A stretch of 41,448 nucleotides of DNA, from assembly GCA_964478335.1 (NCBI GenBank), contig CAYZIC010000014.1:1-41448 (forward strand). Direction: 5' to 3'. Below the pieces are notes generated by a model, which did no database searches, was not told where the DNA came from, and saw nothing but the letters and a program-made list of their open reading frames with translations. The position numbers were made by a program, and so were the translations under genes. Source of the stretch: CAYZIC01 sp964478335 (GTDB lineage: Bacteria; Verrucomicrobiota; Kiritimatiellia; RFP12; DVOR01). Shown here piece after piece: positions 1-7,102 of this stretch (the first letter of the stretch is position 1; each line of letters begins with the position of its first letter).

Positions 1-988
1 GCAAAGTTCATTCTTCGTTTGCGGTATATCAAAACTTGTTCTTTCAGCATTAACACTTTCTGTTAAATAATCAGATGAAACAAAACAAAGGTACGAAAAA
101 GATGTCTGATTCTCTTTAAACGAGATTGCCAAAATTGGCAGTTTTTTATTGCCGCCCACCTTTTCGACAGGCCGATCGGCTGCAATATAAAAAATTTTAT
201 TCGCATTGAGAATTGAGGATTTTTTTATCTTAATATGAGCAAAATCAAAATCTATACCTTTAATCTTGATTGACCTGCGTTCAATTTCATCTTGCGCAAC
301 CGCATCAAAGGATTCTTGCAAATTTTCAGTGGTAGAGCCATCGTGAACAAGAATATTTGGAGCCCCTCCAGCTCTTAAAAAGTAAAATAAACAATGGTGT
401 AAAATACCTTGAATAACAATATTTAGTTTCCGTGGTATTAAATTTTTATATTCTTCCTTAATCCATTTTAGTCGTACACATGTTTCACATTCCGTTTTAT
501 TTGACACAACCACATTGTCATCATTAACAACAGGTTCTTTGTTAAGAAAATCGAAATTGCGTTCAAAAAAATGAATCACCATCACTGAAACAACTAGAAA
601 CTGAAATGCTATTAAACTCTTTTAGCCAAAGAAGTCGCCCAACACCATGGCAGCCCATTTTTTCTTTGTAGGCAGAGTCCAGCGTTAGGAAGGACTTGAA
701 GTTTTCTTCTGTGAAACCACACCCATTGTCAACAATCTCAAATCCTACGATTGGTGGCTCACCATCATTCTCAAGATCTAAAGAATCCTCTCTTAAAATC
801 CTAATTCGAATTGAGGACATTTCCATTTGAAAGCTAGTGTCTTTTTGACATCGCTGGTCAATTGATTGAATAGAATTAACAATAGCCTCAAAAAGAGGTA
901 ATAAGGGTTGCGTTTTCGGTAATTTAGTATTTCGAAGACGTCCGATTAAATTAGTTTTTAAAGTTACCTCAGCCACAACATACCTCAC
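1..988 (-). pseudogene. GHKL-type ATPase gene, 3' end outside window, split by a 1-nt frameshift
   Basis: Reading leftward from a GTG at 988, the first 141 codons show the GHKL (Hsp90/histidine-kinase/MutL) ATP-binding fold. The N box is LFEAIVNSI (E34, N38), the G1 box is DNGCGF (D87-G91), and a glycine-rich lid GCHGVGRLLWLKEF lies at about 112-125. The frame stops at 563-565 directly after a run of seven A on the + strand (565-571). Removing one base gives an uninterrupted frame from there to position 1, about 187 more codons, including a segment ending SVNAERTSFDIPQTKNEL that resembles the end of a GHKL ATPase core. At least 328 residues are therefore encoded inside the window. Proteins with this N-terminal layout often occur in prophage or defence islands (family knowledge), so a defence role is inference only. 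The frameshift is either real decay, phase variation, or a homopolymer error in the assembly. Confidence 0.72.
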
Positions 989-1089
989 AATAATTATTCT
1001 GCCCCTGAAAAAAAGATGATATTAGCATAGTGCGATAGATTATACAAGGAGAAATTAGTGTGATATGGGAATTATTATCATCAAATGAA

Positions 1090-1730
1090 CGCTAATGAGT
1101 CCGCGGATGGAGCGGCGGAGCCGCTGGAATTTGGAATGTGGAATGTGGAATGTAGAATGTAGAAGACTGCCAGAGCTTGTCCACGAATTGCACGAATTGA
1201 CACGAATGATTTTAGCCACAAAAGAACGCAAAAGACGCAAAGGCGACTCCGTCGCCTAGTTCGAGTCTAGAGTTCGAGTTCGAGGAAGAGCGGTCTGCGA
1301 CCGCAGGACTGCCAGGTTATCTCCCGCAGAGGCGCAGAGACGCAGAGCATTTCTAAACGCAAAGAAGCGAAGAGTTCAAGAAGACGGGCTTGCAGATGGA
1401 GCGGCGGAGCCGCTAGAATTTGGAATATGGAATTTGGGATATGGTCACTGTTAGCGGCCTGTGGCCTTAGTGCGCTCTCGTAGATCGCTTGTGGAGGGCA
1501 CCCCAAAACCTAAACTCTAAACCCCAACTCCCGTATCTCACAAAGCTCGCCTATAGGCTCGCAGAAGGTCTCCCCAAACTCTAAATCCCAAAATCCAACT
1601 CCCCTTTGTCTGTCGCCAGTGCTAGTTGCGGGGAGATGTCACTTTGGGCTCACTCAAGAATTAGAGCAGTTGCGGTGCTGTCGCCATCAACAGGGGAATG
1701 CTACGACGGTTTCGTCTACCTAATTCCTAT
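1090..1730. repeat. Intergenic block A of shuffled short repeat modules, no gene
   Basis: No credible gene lies between the GHKL ATPase and the glycosyltransferase. The block contains two copies (1106-1148 and 1395-1437) of a 43-nt module, identical at 40 positions. Each starts with GATGGAGCGGCGGAGCCGCT, whose second half is a GC-rich palindrome, followed by a run of GGAAT-type words. It also holds a CACGAAT-rich tract (1181-1210), CGCAGAGACGCAGAG words near 1330-1350, a hairpin GGCGACtcCGTCGCC near 1243-1257, and repeated CGAGTT words near 1258-1285. The same words recur in the blocks at 2783-3060, 6095-6420 and 8520-8907. Open frames here are short and low-complexity, and I treat them as noise. 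Confidence 0.75.
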
Positions 1731-1793
1731 TGACCTTTCATGATATTTGTGATAGAGTAGTCTCCAAACAAACCGATAAACAGGCAATGCTCC

Positions 1794-2810
1794 ATGAAGC
1801 CCTTACTCTCTATCATCCTCCCTATCTACAACGTCGCGGCTTACCTCGACCGTTGCTTAACCTCTCTCTTTTCTCAGTCTCTGACTATCCCTGTCCAAGT
1901 CTTACTCGTGGACGATGGTTCGACAGACTCAAGCTATGCCATTTGCCTCCAGTGGGCAAAGAAATTCCCCTCCATTCAGGTCATTCAGCAATCGAATCAA
2001 GGTGTCAGTGCAGCGCGCAACACGGGGCTGGCTCTCGCCCAAGGCGACTATGTTCTCTTTCTTGACCCTGACGACATCGTCGCGCCCTCTCTCTTCGCCA
2101 CCTTTGACCGACTGATCAAAGACTCTCGCAACCAAGACCTCATTCTATTCGCCTATCAGACTTGTTCTGATCAAGCACCTGTCGCTTGGCCAAAGGGCGC
2201 ATCTGCTAAGTGCCAACGCTACCACGGAGAAGTAGGTCTCCGTGACTACTTACGTCAAGGACACATTGGTGGTCGCGTCTGGGGCATCGCTTTCAAACGC
2301 CAAACCATCGCGGACTTAAGATTCCCCCCATTAACCAACGGCGAAGATGCCGTTTTTCGCACGGCAGCGCTCCTGCGCACGCATGCTTTTATCGACTGCC
2401 AAGAGGTCCTCTATGGCTATACTCAGCGGAATGGTTCCGCGGACCAAGTCAAAACCCTCACCCGCAGCCTCTCCATTATCCATTCCTGGGATCTGATCGG
2501 CCAACTCGCACGCCAACACTACCCGCAGCGTTCTTCCATTGTTGCCCTCTACGAACACGCCATTTACGCATGGGCCTTTCAGCTCGGTATCTCCTACCTC
2601 AAAGGCACCACCCCCACCGATCGCGCCCAAATCCTTCACGCTCTGCGCCACATCGCCTCCTGCTACCTTCCCAAATGGACACGCCCTCTCTTTCACAGCA
2701 AGCTCACCATCGAGATTTACTGTTGCCTCCGCTACCCCAACGTCATCCTCACCCGCGCCTACCGCAAACTCCTGGCGAGGCATCAACGAGAGCGAGGCGG
2801 AGCCTCGTAG
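1794..2810 (+). CDS. Family 2 glycosyltransferase
   Basis: This 338-residue protein begins with the GT-A nucleotide-sugar-binding fold of family 2 glycosyltransferases. It has LSIILPIYNVAAYLDRCL at 5-22, the VDDGSTD motif at 39-45, RNTGLALAQGDYVLFLDPDD at 75-94 with the metal-binding acidic cluster DPDD (91-94), and an NGEDAVF acceptor-side motif further on. Such enzymes transfer a sugar from an NDP-sugar to a glycan or lipid acceptor at the cytoplasmic face of the membrane, and the acceptor cannot be told from sequence. No transmembrane helices are evident. The gene stands alone between two repeat blocks, with no other cell-envelope genes beside it. Its last codons (RERGGAS) and the stop lie on and directly after the repeat word CGAGGCGGAGCCTCG (2793-2807), so the C-terminus appears to have been shaped by repeat insertion. 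There is no strong ribosome-binding site before ATG 1794. Confidence 0.85.
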   Translation: MKPLLSIILPIYNVAAYLDRCLTSLFSQSLTIPVQVLLVDDGSTDSSYAICLQWAKKFPSIQVIQQSNQGVSAARNTGLALAQGDYVLFLDPDDIVAPSLFATFDRLIKDSRNQDLILFAYQTCSDQAPVAWPKGASAKCQRYHGEVGLRDYLRQGHIGGRVWGIAFKRQTIADLRFPPLTNGEDAVFRTAALLRTHAFIDCQEVLYGYTQRNGSADQVKTLTRSLSIIHSWDLIGQLARQHYPQRSSIVALYEHAIYAWAFQLGISYLKGTTPTDRAQILHALRHIASCYLPKWTRPLFHSKLTIEIYCCLRYPNVILTRAYRKLLARHQRERGGAS

Positions 2811-3060
2811 TGGACAGGAAGGAGGCTGCGCCTCCGAGTGAACAGTGAACAGTGAACGGTGAACAGGGGGCGGCTGCGGCGCGGGATTCCCAAAAACCAA
2901 AATCTAACTCCCAAAATCCCCTCTGCCTGCGTGGGGGGCGACAAAATGGACAAAACGACCATTTTGTCGCACGTTGCTGGTCTAGCTGTACTCGCTGTAC
3001 TCGCTGTCCCAAATCCCACATTCCAAATTCTAGCGGCTCCGCTGCTTAGCGAGCTCTGGG
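2783..3060. repeat. Intergenic repeat block B, including an inverted copy of the 43-nt module
   Basis: Words shared with other blocks are CGAGGCGGAGCCTCG (2793-2807, also 6127-6141), GGAGGCTGCGCCTCC (2821-2835, also 8547-8561), a tandem GTGAACA tract (2836-2866, related to 6141-6171), and CTAGCTGTACTCGCTGT (2982-2998, extended to 3007; also 8854-8877 with one mismatch over 24). At 3009-3045 lies a near copy of the block A 43-nt module in the opposite orientation. No gene is evident in this stretch. Confidence 0.75.
2938..2970. repeat. Perfect 12-bp inverted repeat inside block B
   Basis: GCGACAAAATGG (2938-2949) is followed by a 9-nt spacer and its exact complement CCATTTTGTCGC (2959-2970). 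The arm is A+T-rich in the middle, unlike the GC-rich palindromes around it. It lacks a downstream T-run, so it is not a typical terminator. It could be a cruciform, a recombinase or transposase recognition site, or an RNA hairpin. Confidence 0.6.
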
Positions 3061-3173
3061 GGAATCGATTTTTTGAGGTTTGACGCACTTCTGCCTTGCG
3101 TATTTCAGCGGATTATGCTACATTAAAATAAATTGCTAGGGATTATTTTACCTCGCTTAAATTGGAGTATGCT

Positions 3174-3554
3174 GTGAAAGTTTTGTTGTCAATTAAACCG
3201 ATCTTCGTGGATAAAATCTTTTCTGGAGATAAGCGGTTTGAGTATCGTAAAGCGATTTTTAAAAACGCATCTGTTAAAACAATTGTTGTCTATGCGTCAT
3301 CTCCAGTAAAGCGCGTTGTAGGGGAATTTGAGGTGGAAAGGATCCTTGAAAATGATGTCGATAAGCTTTGGTCGGAAACAGCCTCAGACTCCGGGATCTC
3401 TAAAGATTTTTATGACGACTATTTTAAGAATCGTTCTCGGGCTTTTGCAATTAAAATCGGACGAATCACGAAGTATGAAAAGCCTAAGTCATTACTTGAT
3501 TTGTCTGTAAAGACCCCGCCCCAATCTTTTGCTTATCTGTCAACGGGATGTTAG
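3174..3554 (+). CDS. ASCH (PUA-like) domain protein, COG4933-type
   Basis: The 126-residue protein matches the small stand-alone ASCH-domain proteins sometimes called predicted transcriptional regulators. It opens with KVLLSIKPIFVDKIFSGDKR, followed by FEYRKAIF, a VVYASSPVKRVVGEFEV strand pair, GISKDFYDDYF, and a PPQSFAYL ending. ASCH folds belong to the PUA-like group and are thought to bind RNA or modified nucleotides (family knowledge). The specific ligand is unknown. An in-frame TTG at 3162 would lengthen the protein, but GTG 3174 has GGAG at 3164-3167 at good spacing and starts exactly where the family motif begins, so I chose it. It is the first gene of a tight three-gene cassette: its stop lies 8 nt before the start chosen for the next gene. 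The region is visibly more A+T-rich than the housekeeping genes to the right. Confidence 0.82.
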   Translation: MKVLLSIKPIFVDKIFSGDKRFEYRKAIFKNASVKTIVVYASSPVKRVVGEFEVERILENDVDKLWSETASDSGISKDFYDDYFKNRSRAFAIKIGRITKYEKPKSLLDLSVKTPPQSFAYLSTGC

Positions 3555-3562
3555 GATCATTT

Positions 3563-4552
3563 ATGGAAAACAGCTTTTATATATTAAGTAATCGACCTGT
3601 TATCATAACACGTCTTCACTTGTGCACCTGGGATCTAATAGGCCAAAATGCACTTTTTGAGGTGGGGATTGAGTTTAGGCATTCCTCAGGAGAGACCGTC
3701 GAATTCGCACTACATTTGCCTTTTCTTGATGAGAGATCTAAATCTTCATGCTTGTATAAAGCTCTCCGAAACGAAAAGAATGCTCAGTTTATCTTTAATG
3801 ATGTTTGTAAGAGTAAAGAGATGTTATCTGAATCATCTGATGACGGGTGTCGCTTAAACTTCGAGTCGACGAAGTCATTAGTCTTACGACCCGTGACCGA
3901 TAGTGCTGTAAAAGCCCCACATCTACTAAGATTCTCAGCATTAATGTCACCATCCCAAACGAATGAAGCGCAAAATTATTATTGCCGAATGCTTATTCAT
4001 TCAAACCTATCGACTTTTGCGACAACAGTCCCAGGCATAGCGAAGGAGTCGTTAATTTACGATATTAAGATTAATGAACGGCGTAATCGCCCTCCCGAAT
4101 TTTCTAAAATAAAACAGGAGTTGAAAGGCTTCGAGATTTGTGATGTTGAAAAAGTTTTTTGTATGCATGCTTATCCTCAGGAATATCGAGTCGTACAGTT
4201 TTCCCCAGATAAAAGTACAAAAATCAGGAAGCTTGAATCTGAGGCCTTTCAAAATTATTTAAAGGATTACACGCTCTTAAAAGAAGATCATTATATATTC
4301 CTCTTCAACAAAGAGTCTCATGATGAAACTAAGTTGAAAGAAGGTTTTTCTTTCTTTACGATTTTAGAACGAGAATCAATTGGCCGAGGCCAAGTGATTC
4401 TAGCAATTATCATCAATGTCTTTTGTTGTTGGCTATTTGCGGCATTGCCTCATTGTATTGACGATGATCATTTGATCGATGCCTATGTTTCTATTCTTGG
4501 TTTTATCGTGGTACTGTCTATTTATTTTTTCCACCAAAAGGTCAAACGCTGA
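3563..4552 (+). CDS. Protein of unknown function with two C-terminal transmembrane helices
   Basis: I do not recognise this 329-residue protein. Residues 1-270 look soluble and mixed alpha/beta, with charged and aromatic segments and no signal peptide. The last 58 residues hold two hydrophobic helices, about 278-295 (rich in I, V, F, C, W) and 306-323, joined by an acidic loop (CIDDDHLID) and ending in the short basic tail QKVKR. This suggests a cytoplasmic domain tethered to the inner membrane by a C-terminal hairpin. An ATG at 3548 overlaps the upstream stop but has no ribosome-binding site. ATG 3563 has AGGA at 3553-3556 with good spacing and is preferred. It sits between an ASCH protein and a PIN-GNAT-ASCH fusion with gaps of 8 and 21 bp, so co-expression is likely. 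A membrane-acting effector or sensor role is inference. Confidence 0.7.
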   Translation: MENSFYILSNRPVIITRLHLCTWDLIGQNALFEVGIEFRHSSGETVEFALHLPFLDERSKSSCLYKALRNEKNAQFIFNDVCKSKEMLSESSDDGCRLNFESTKSLVLRPVTDSAVKAPHLLRFSALMSPSQTNEAQNYYCRMLIHSNLSTFATTVPGIAKESLIYDIKINERRNRPPEFSKIKQELKGFEICDVEKVFCMHAYPQEYRVVQFSPDKSTKIRKLESEAFQNYLKDYTLLKEDHYIFLFNKESHDETKLKEGFSFFTILERESIGRGQVILAIIINVFCCWLFAALPHCIDDDHLIDAYVSILGFIVVLSIYFFHQKVKR

Positions 4553-4573
4553 AAATGGGGAAAGGTGTGAGCT

Positions 4574-6091
4574 ATGAAAATTTTGATCGACACCAACATT
4601 TTGCTCCCTTTGGAGAATGTGCATCGTCCACTTCCGACAGGGCTTGCCGAGTTTGTTCGAGGGTGCAGGTCGAGGGGATACCTACTCTATTTACATCCAG
4701 CACAGTATTGTGATCTTCAACGGGACTGGGATGTCGAACGGCGAAACGTATTCATTTCACGGGCGAAGGATTATCTTGTTTTAGAGGACTCTTCACGACC
4801 AACTCCCGAAATCACTTTTGACCTCGGTTGGACTGATTCATCTGAAAATGATACTGTAGTGAATCGCTTGCTCTATTCTGTATTTAAAAAGGATGTTGAC
4901 ATACTCCTGACTGAAGATCTTAAAATCCATCGGAAAGCGTTTTCTGCGGGGATTGGTGATCAAGTGTATCATCTCGATCATTTTTTAGAAGTCCTAAGGG
5001 AGAAGGATTCAAGGCGAATTCAGAAGACTCTCGTCGGTATTAATCATCGGCCATTATCTCAAATAGACGTTAAGCAGCCTTTCTTTGATTCCTTACGTGA
5101 AGGTTATCATGGTTTTGACGATTGGTTTTCGAAAGCATCTAAGGATGGACGTTTTGCCTGGTGTTTTGACAAGGATGGGGTGCTTGATGCTATTTGCGTC
5201 TACAAGACGGAGAACCAGTGTCCTATTACAGATGATGGGAAAATCGTAAATGGCTCTTTACTCAAATTGTGTACACTTAAGGTTGGGGAAGGCCTTCGTG
5301 GACGCAAGTATGGGGAGAAATTCTTTAAGACGGCCTTCAATTATATGAGAGAAAATTCGCTTGATTTTGTTTATCTACATACGAATAGCGCGAAGCACCC
5401 TCAGTTAGTCTCGCTGTGTGAAGAGTATGGATTTGAATTCGTTGGGCAATACAAAGGTGATGATGTGTATTTGAAACGGATGTTTCCTAATGCTCGCGAT
5501 GTGCTATTACCACCGATCGACTTCGCAAGGAAGTTCTTCCCTTATTTTAAAGATGGCAAGGATGTCTCGAAGTATCTAGTTCCAATAAAAAAGGGGTTTC
5601 ACGAAGTGCTCTTTTCGGAGACCAGTGATTTTTCGCAAGGTCTTTTTCGGGGTGATCTCTCTGCCTATACACCTGCTGAGAACTGCCTGCGTAAAGCGTA
5701 TATTTCTCGAGCAAAAATCCGAAGTATAAACAAAGGGGATTTAGTCTTTTTTTATCGGAGTGGTGATCGCCAATCGGTAGAGTGTGTCGGTGTTGTTGAA
5801 CAGGCGATACACTGTGAAAACTCGGATCAAATTCTCTCTTTGGTTTCAAAGAGGACTGTTTTCACAAAAAAGCAGCTGAAGCAGTTTGACGATGGAGGGC
5901 TTGTAATACTTTTCCTCGATGCGGGAACGTTCCCTCCTGTTTCTTTAGAGACATTAAAATGCCATGGGCTTAAGGCTCCTGTGCAAACCATTCGAAAATT
6001 AGAGGATGACATTTATCGAGCATGTTTTGCACCTTTGCTCCACGAGATTTTCCCCAATATACAGGCTGCTCCTCTAAAGGACAGTGAATAG
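4574..6091 (+). CDS. PIN nuclease - GNAT acetyltransferase - ASCH/EVE-like triple-domain fusion
   Basis: This 505-residue protein combines three domains. Residues 1-140 look like a PIN ribonuclease: MKILIDTNILLP opens with the catalytic D6, and further acids sit at D93 (ENDTVVNRLLY) and E114/D115 (DILLTEDLKIHRKA). Residues 190-300 look like a GNAT fold, with the acetyl-CoA loop LRGRKYGEKFF (241-251) and a C-terminal EEYGFEFVGQYKGDDVYLKR strand pair. Residues 340-490 look like a PUA-like ASCH/EVE domain, with INKGDLVFFYRSGDRQSVECVGVVE at its core (385-409; key residues GDL, FFY, GVVE). PIN domains cut RNA and are often toxins, GNAT toxins acetylate aminoacyl-tRNA or proteins, and EVE/ASCH domains bind RNA or modified bases (family knowledge). 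Together they suggest an RNA- or translation-targeting effector, which is inference. AAAGG at 4561-4565 precedes ATG 4574. It is the last gene of the cassette. Confidence 0.78.
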   Translation: MKILIDTNILLPLENVHRPLPTGLAEFVRGCRSRGYLLYLHPAQYCDLQRDWDVERRNVFISRAKDYLVLEDSSRPTPEITFDLGWTDSSENDTVVNRLLYSVFKKDVDILLTEDLKIHRKAFSAGIGDQVYHLDHFLEVLREKDSRRIQKTLVGINHRPLSQIDVKQPFFDSLREGYHGFDDWFSKASKDGRFAWCFDKDGVLDAICVYKTENQCPITDDGKIVNGSLLKLCTLKVGEGLRGRKYGEKFFKTAFNYMRENSLDFVYLHTNSAKHPQLVSLCEEYGFEFVGQYKGDDVYLKRMFPNARDVLLPPIDFARKFFPYFKDGKDVSKYLVPIKKGFHEVLFSETSDFSQGLFRGDLSAYTPAENCLRKAYISRAKIRSINKGDLVFFYRSGDRQSVECVGVVEQAIHCENSDQILSLVSKRTVFTKKQLKQFDDGGLVILFLDAGTFPPVSLETLKCHGLKAPVQTIRKLEDDIYRACFAPLLHEIFPNIQAAPLKDSE

Positions 6092-6094
6092 GAG

Positions 6095-6420
6095 TCATCG
6101 AAGGGCCGCGGATGGCCTCGAATGAGCGAGGCGGAGCCTCGAGTGAACAGTGGACTGTGAACAGTGAACAGGATTTGTTGAAACGCAGAGACGGGGAGTC
6201 GCAGAGATTGACCACGAATGACACGAATAAGCACGAATAAGCACGAATCTCAGTCTGCGCATTTTCAGCCACGAAGAACACAAAGGTCACAAAGTGAAAC
6301 GAGTAAGCAAGCTCGAAGAGCGCAGAGGCGAGCTTAAGGCTTAGACAAGGCGCAGTCTCGAACGACCAAGCCGCAAGCGACCGAGCGGTCAACTAGATGA
6401 CTCAGGCATCTTTGCCTGGC
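6095..6420. repeat. Intergenic repeat block C
   Basis: This gene-free stretch is made of the same modules as blocks A, B and D: CGAGGCGGAGCCTCG (6127-6141), a GTGAACAG tract (6141-6171), an ACGCAGAGACGGGGAGTCGC segment (about 6183-6202), a CACGAAT-rich tract (6211-6250, four CACGAAT words), a CACAAAGGTCACAAAG segment near 6279-6294 and a GAGCAAGCTC-like palindromic word near 6302-6318. Frames across it are low-complexity and I reject them as genes. Confidence 0.75.
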
Positions 6421-6456
6421 TGTAACTCGAGTGGGGTGCATGATGCCTGCAGATTA

Positions 6457-6494
6457 AAAATCCCTTATCCGGATTGGCGGGTAAGGGATTTTGT
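6457..6494 (-). terminator. Rho-independent terminator for the HD/YwgA pair
   Basis: AAATCCCTTA (6458-6467) pairs with TAAGGGATTT (6482-6491) around a 14-nt loop. Read leftward, the stem is followed by a run of T. It lies 20 bp beyond the stop of the YwgA-like gene, as expected for the end of that leftward transcript. The + strand reading also ends in TTTT and may stop transcription from the opposite side. Confidence 0.75.
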
Positions 6495-6514
6495 CGCTGG
6501 GACGATGATGAGCA

Positions 6515-7102
6515 TCATTCGTTTTCTAATGCGGCACCGATGTATTTCGCGAAGATGTCAATCTGATTGAGCTGATCAAAAATCGCTAAGATTGTTGGCT
6601 CCGAGTATTTAGGCTTTAGGATCTTTGCTTGCGTAATGAATTGTGCCTGAGTCAATTTCGCATTTTCTCGTCTCGCGTCTGTTGCAATCCAAATAATGGT
6701 TGAGGCCAATTCCATTTTGGAGGAATCATACGTTAAAACAAGTTGGTCAAATTTATTCAAGGCTTGAGTGAGTTCGCTCTGCTCGTCTCCTCCTAATTCC
6801 AGTAACTGATCAAAGTTAGCACTTGTCTTAAGGGATGTGCCATACCCATGGTCGACAGAATATGTCTCTGCTGTTAAGACATTGAAGCGCACATTGGCAT
6901 CTAATTTGTCCAACACTTCTACAGAGAATGGGCCATAGGAATAGAACTTAAAACGAAAGCCTAAATCCACTTGATAAACCGTTTCAAGTAAATAGACCAC
7001 TTTTTGCAGGACTGTACGACCAATTGTTCGATTCGAATCCTGATAGAATTTAACAATTTTCGCAATACTCACGTTTTGCGCTAAATCAGAAGATGCACTC
7101 AT
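6515..7102 (-). CDS. YwgA-like protein partner of an HD phosphohydrolase
   Basis: The 195-residue protein resembles Bacillus YwgA in its N-terminal half. The signature RTVLQKVVYLLETVYQ (29-44) and FKFYSYGPFSVEVLDKLD (51-68) corresponds to the LQK-IY and FHFYGPYSEEL motifs I recall for YwgA. This fold is related to the DUF4065/SocA group that acts as antitoxins or proteolysis adaptors (inference from motif likeness). The C-terminal half (about 95-195) is mostly helical with no recognised motif. Its start overlaps the HD gene stop by 4 nt (ATGA at 7099-7102), so the two are translationally coupled. In Bacillus, ywfO (HD) and ywgA are likewise neighbours, which supports the pairing. A role regulating the HD enzyme is inference. 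Confidence 0.65.
   Translation of the reverse strand: MSASSDLAQNVSIAKIVKFYQDSNRTIGRTVLQKVVYLLETVYQVDLGFRFKFYSYGPFSVEVLDKLDANVRFNVLTAETYSVDHGYGTSLKTSANFDQLLELGGDEQSELTQALNKFDQLVLTYDSSKMELASTIIWIATDARRENAKLTQAQFITQAKILKPKYSEPTILAIFDQLNQIDIFAKYIGAALENE

Noticed and set aside
1730..2065. Rightward 111-codon frame overlapping the start of the glycosyltransferase
   Set aside because: It lies in a different frame from the recognised family 2 motifs and its residues show no family pattern.
2331..2900. 189-codon open frame on the minus strand across the glycosyltransferase
   Set aside because: It is antisense to a clear family 2 glycosyltransferase, low in recognisable motifs, and its N-terminus lies in repeat block B.
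1090..3060. CRISPR-like array suggested by recurring words
   Set aside because: Modules vary in length, order and orientation, spacers are not uniform, and no cas genes are present.
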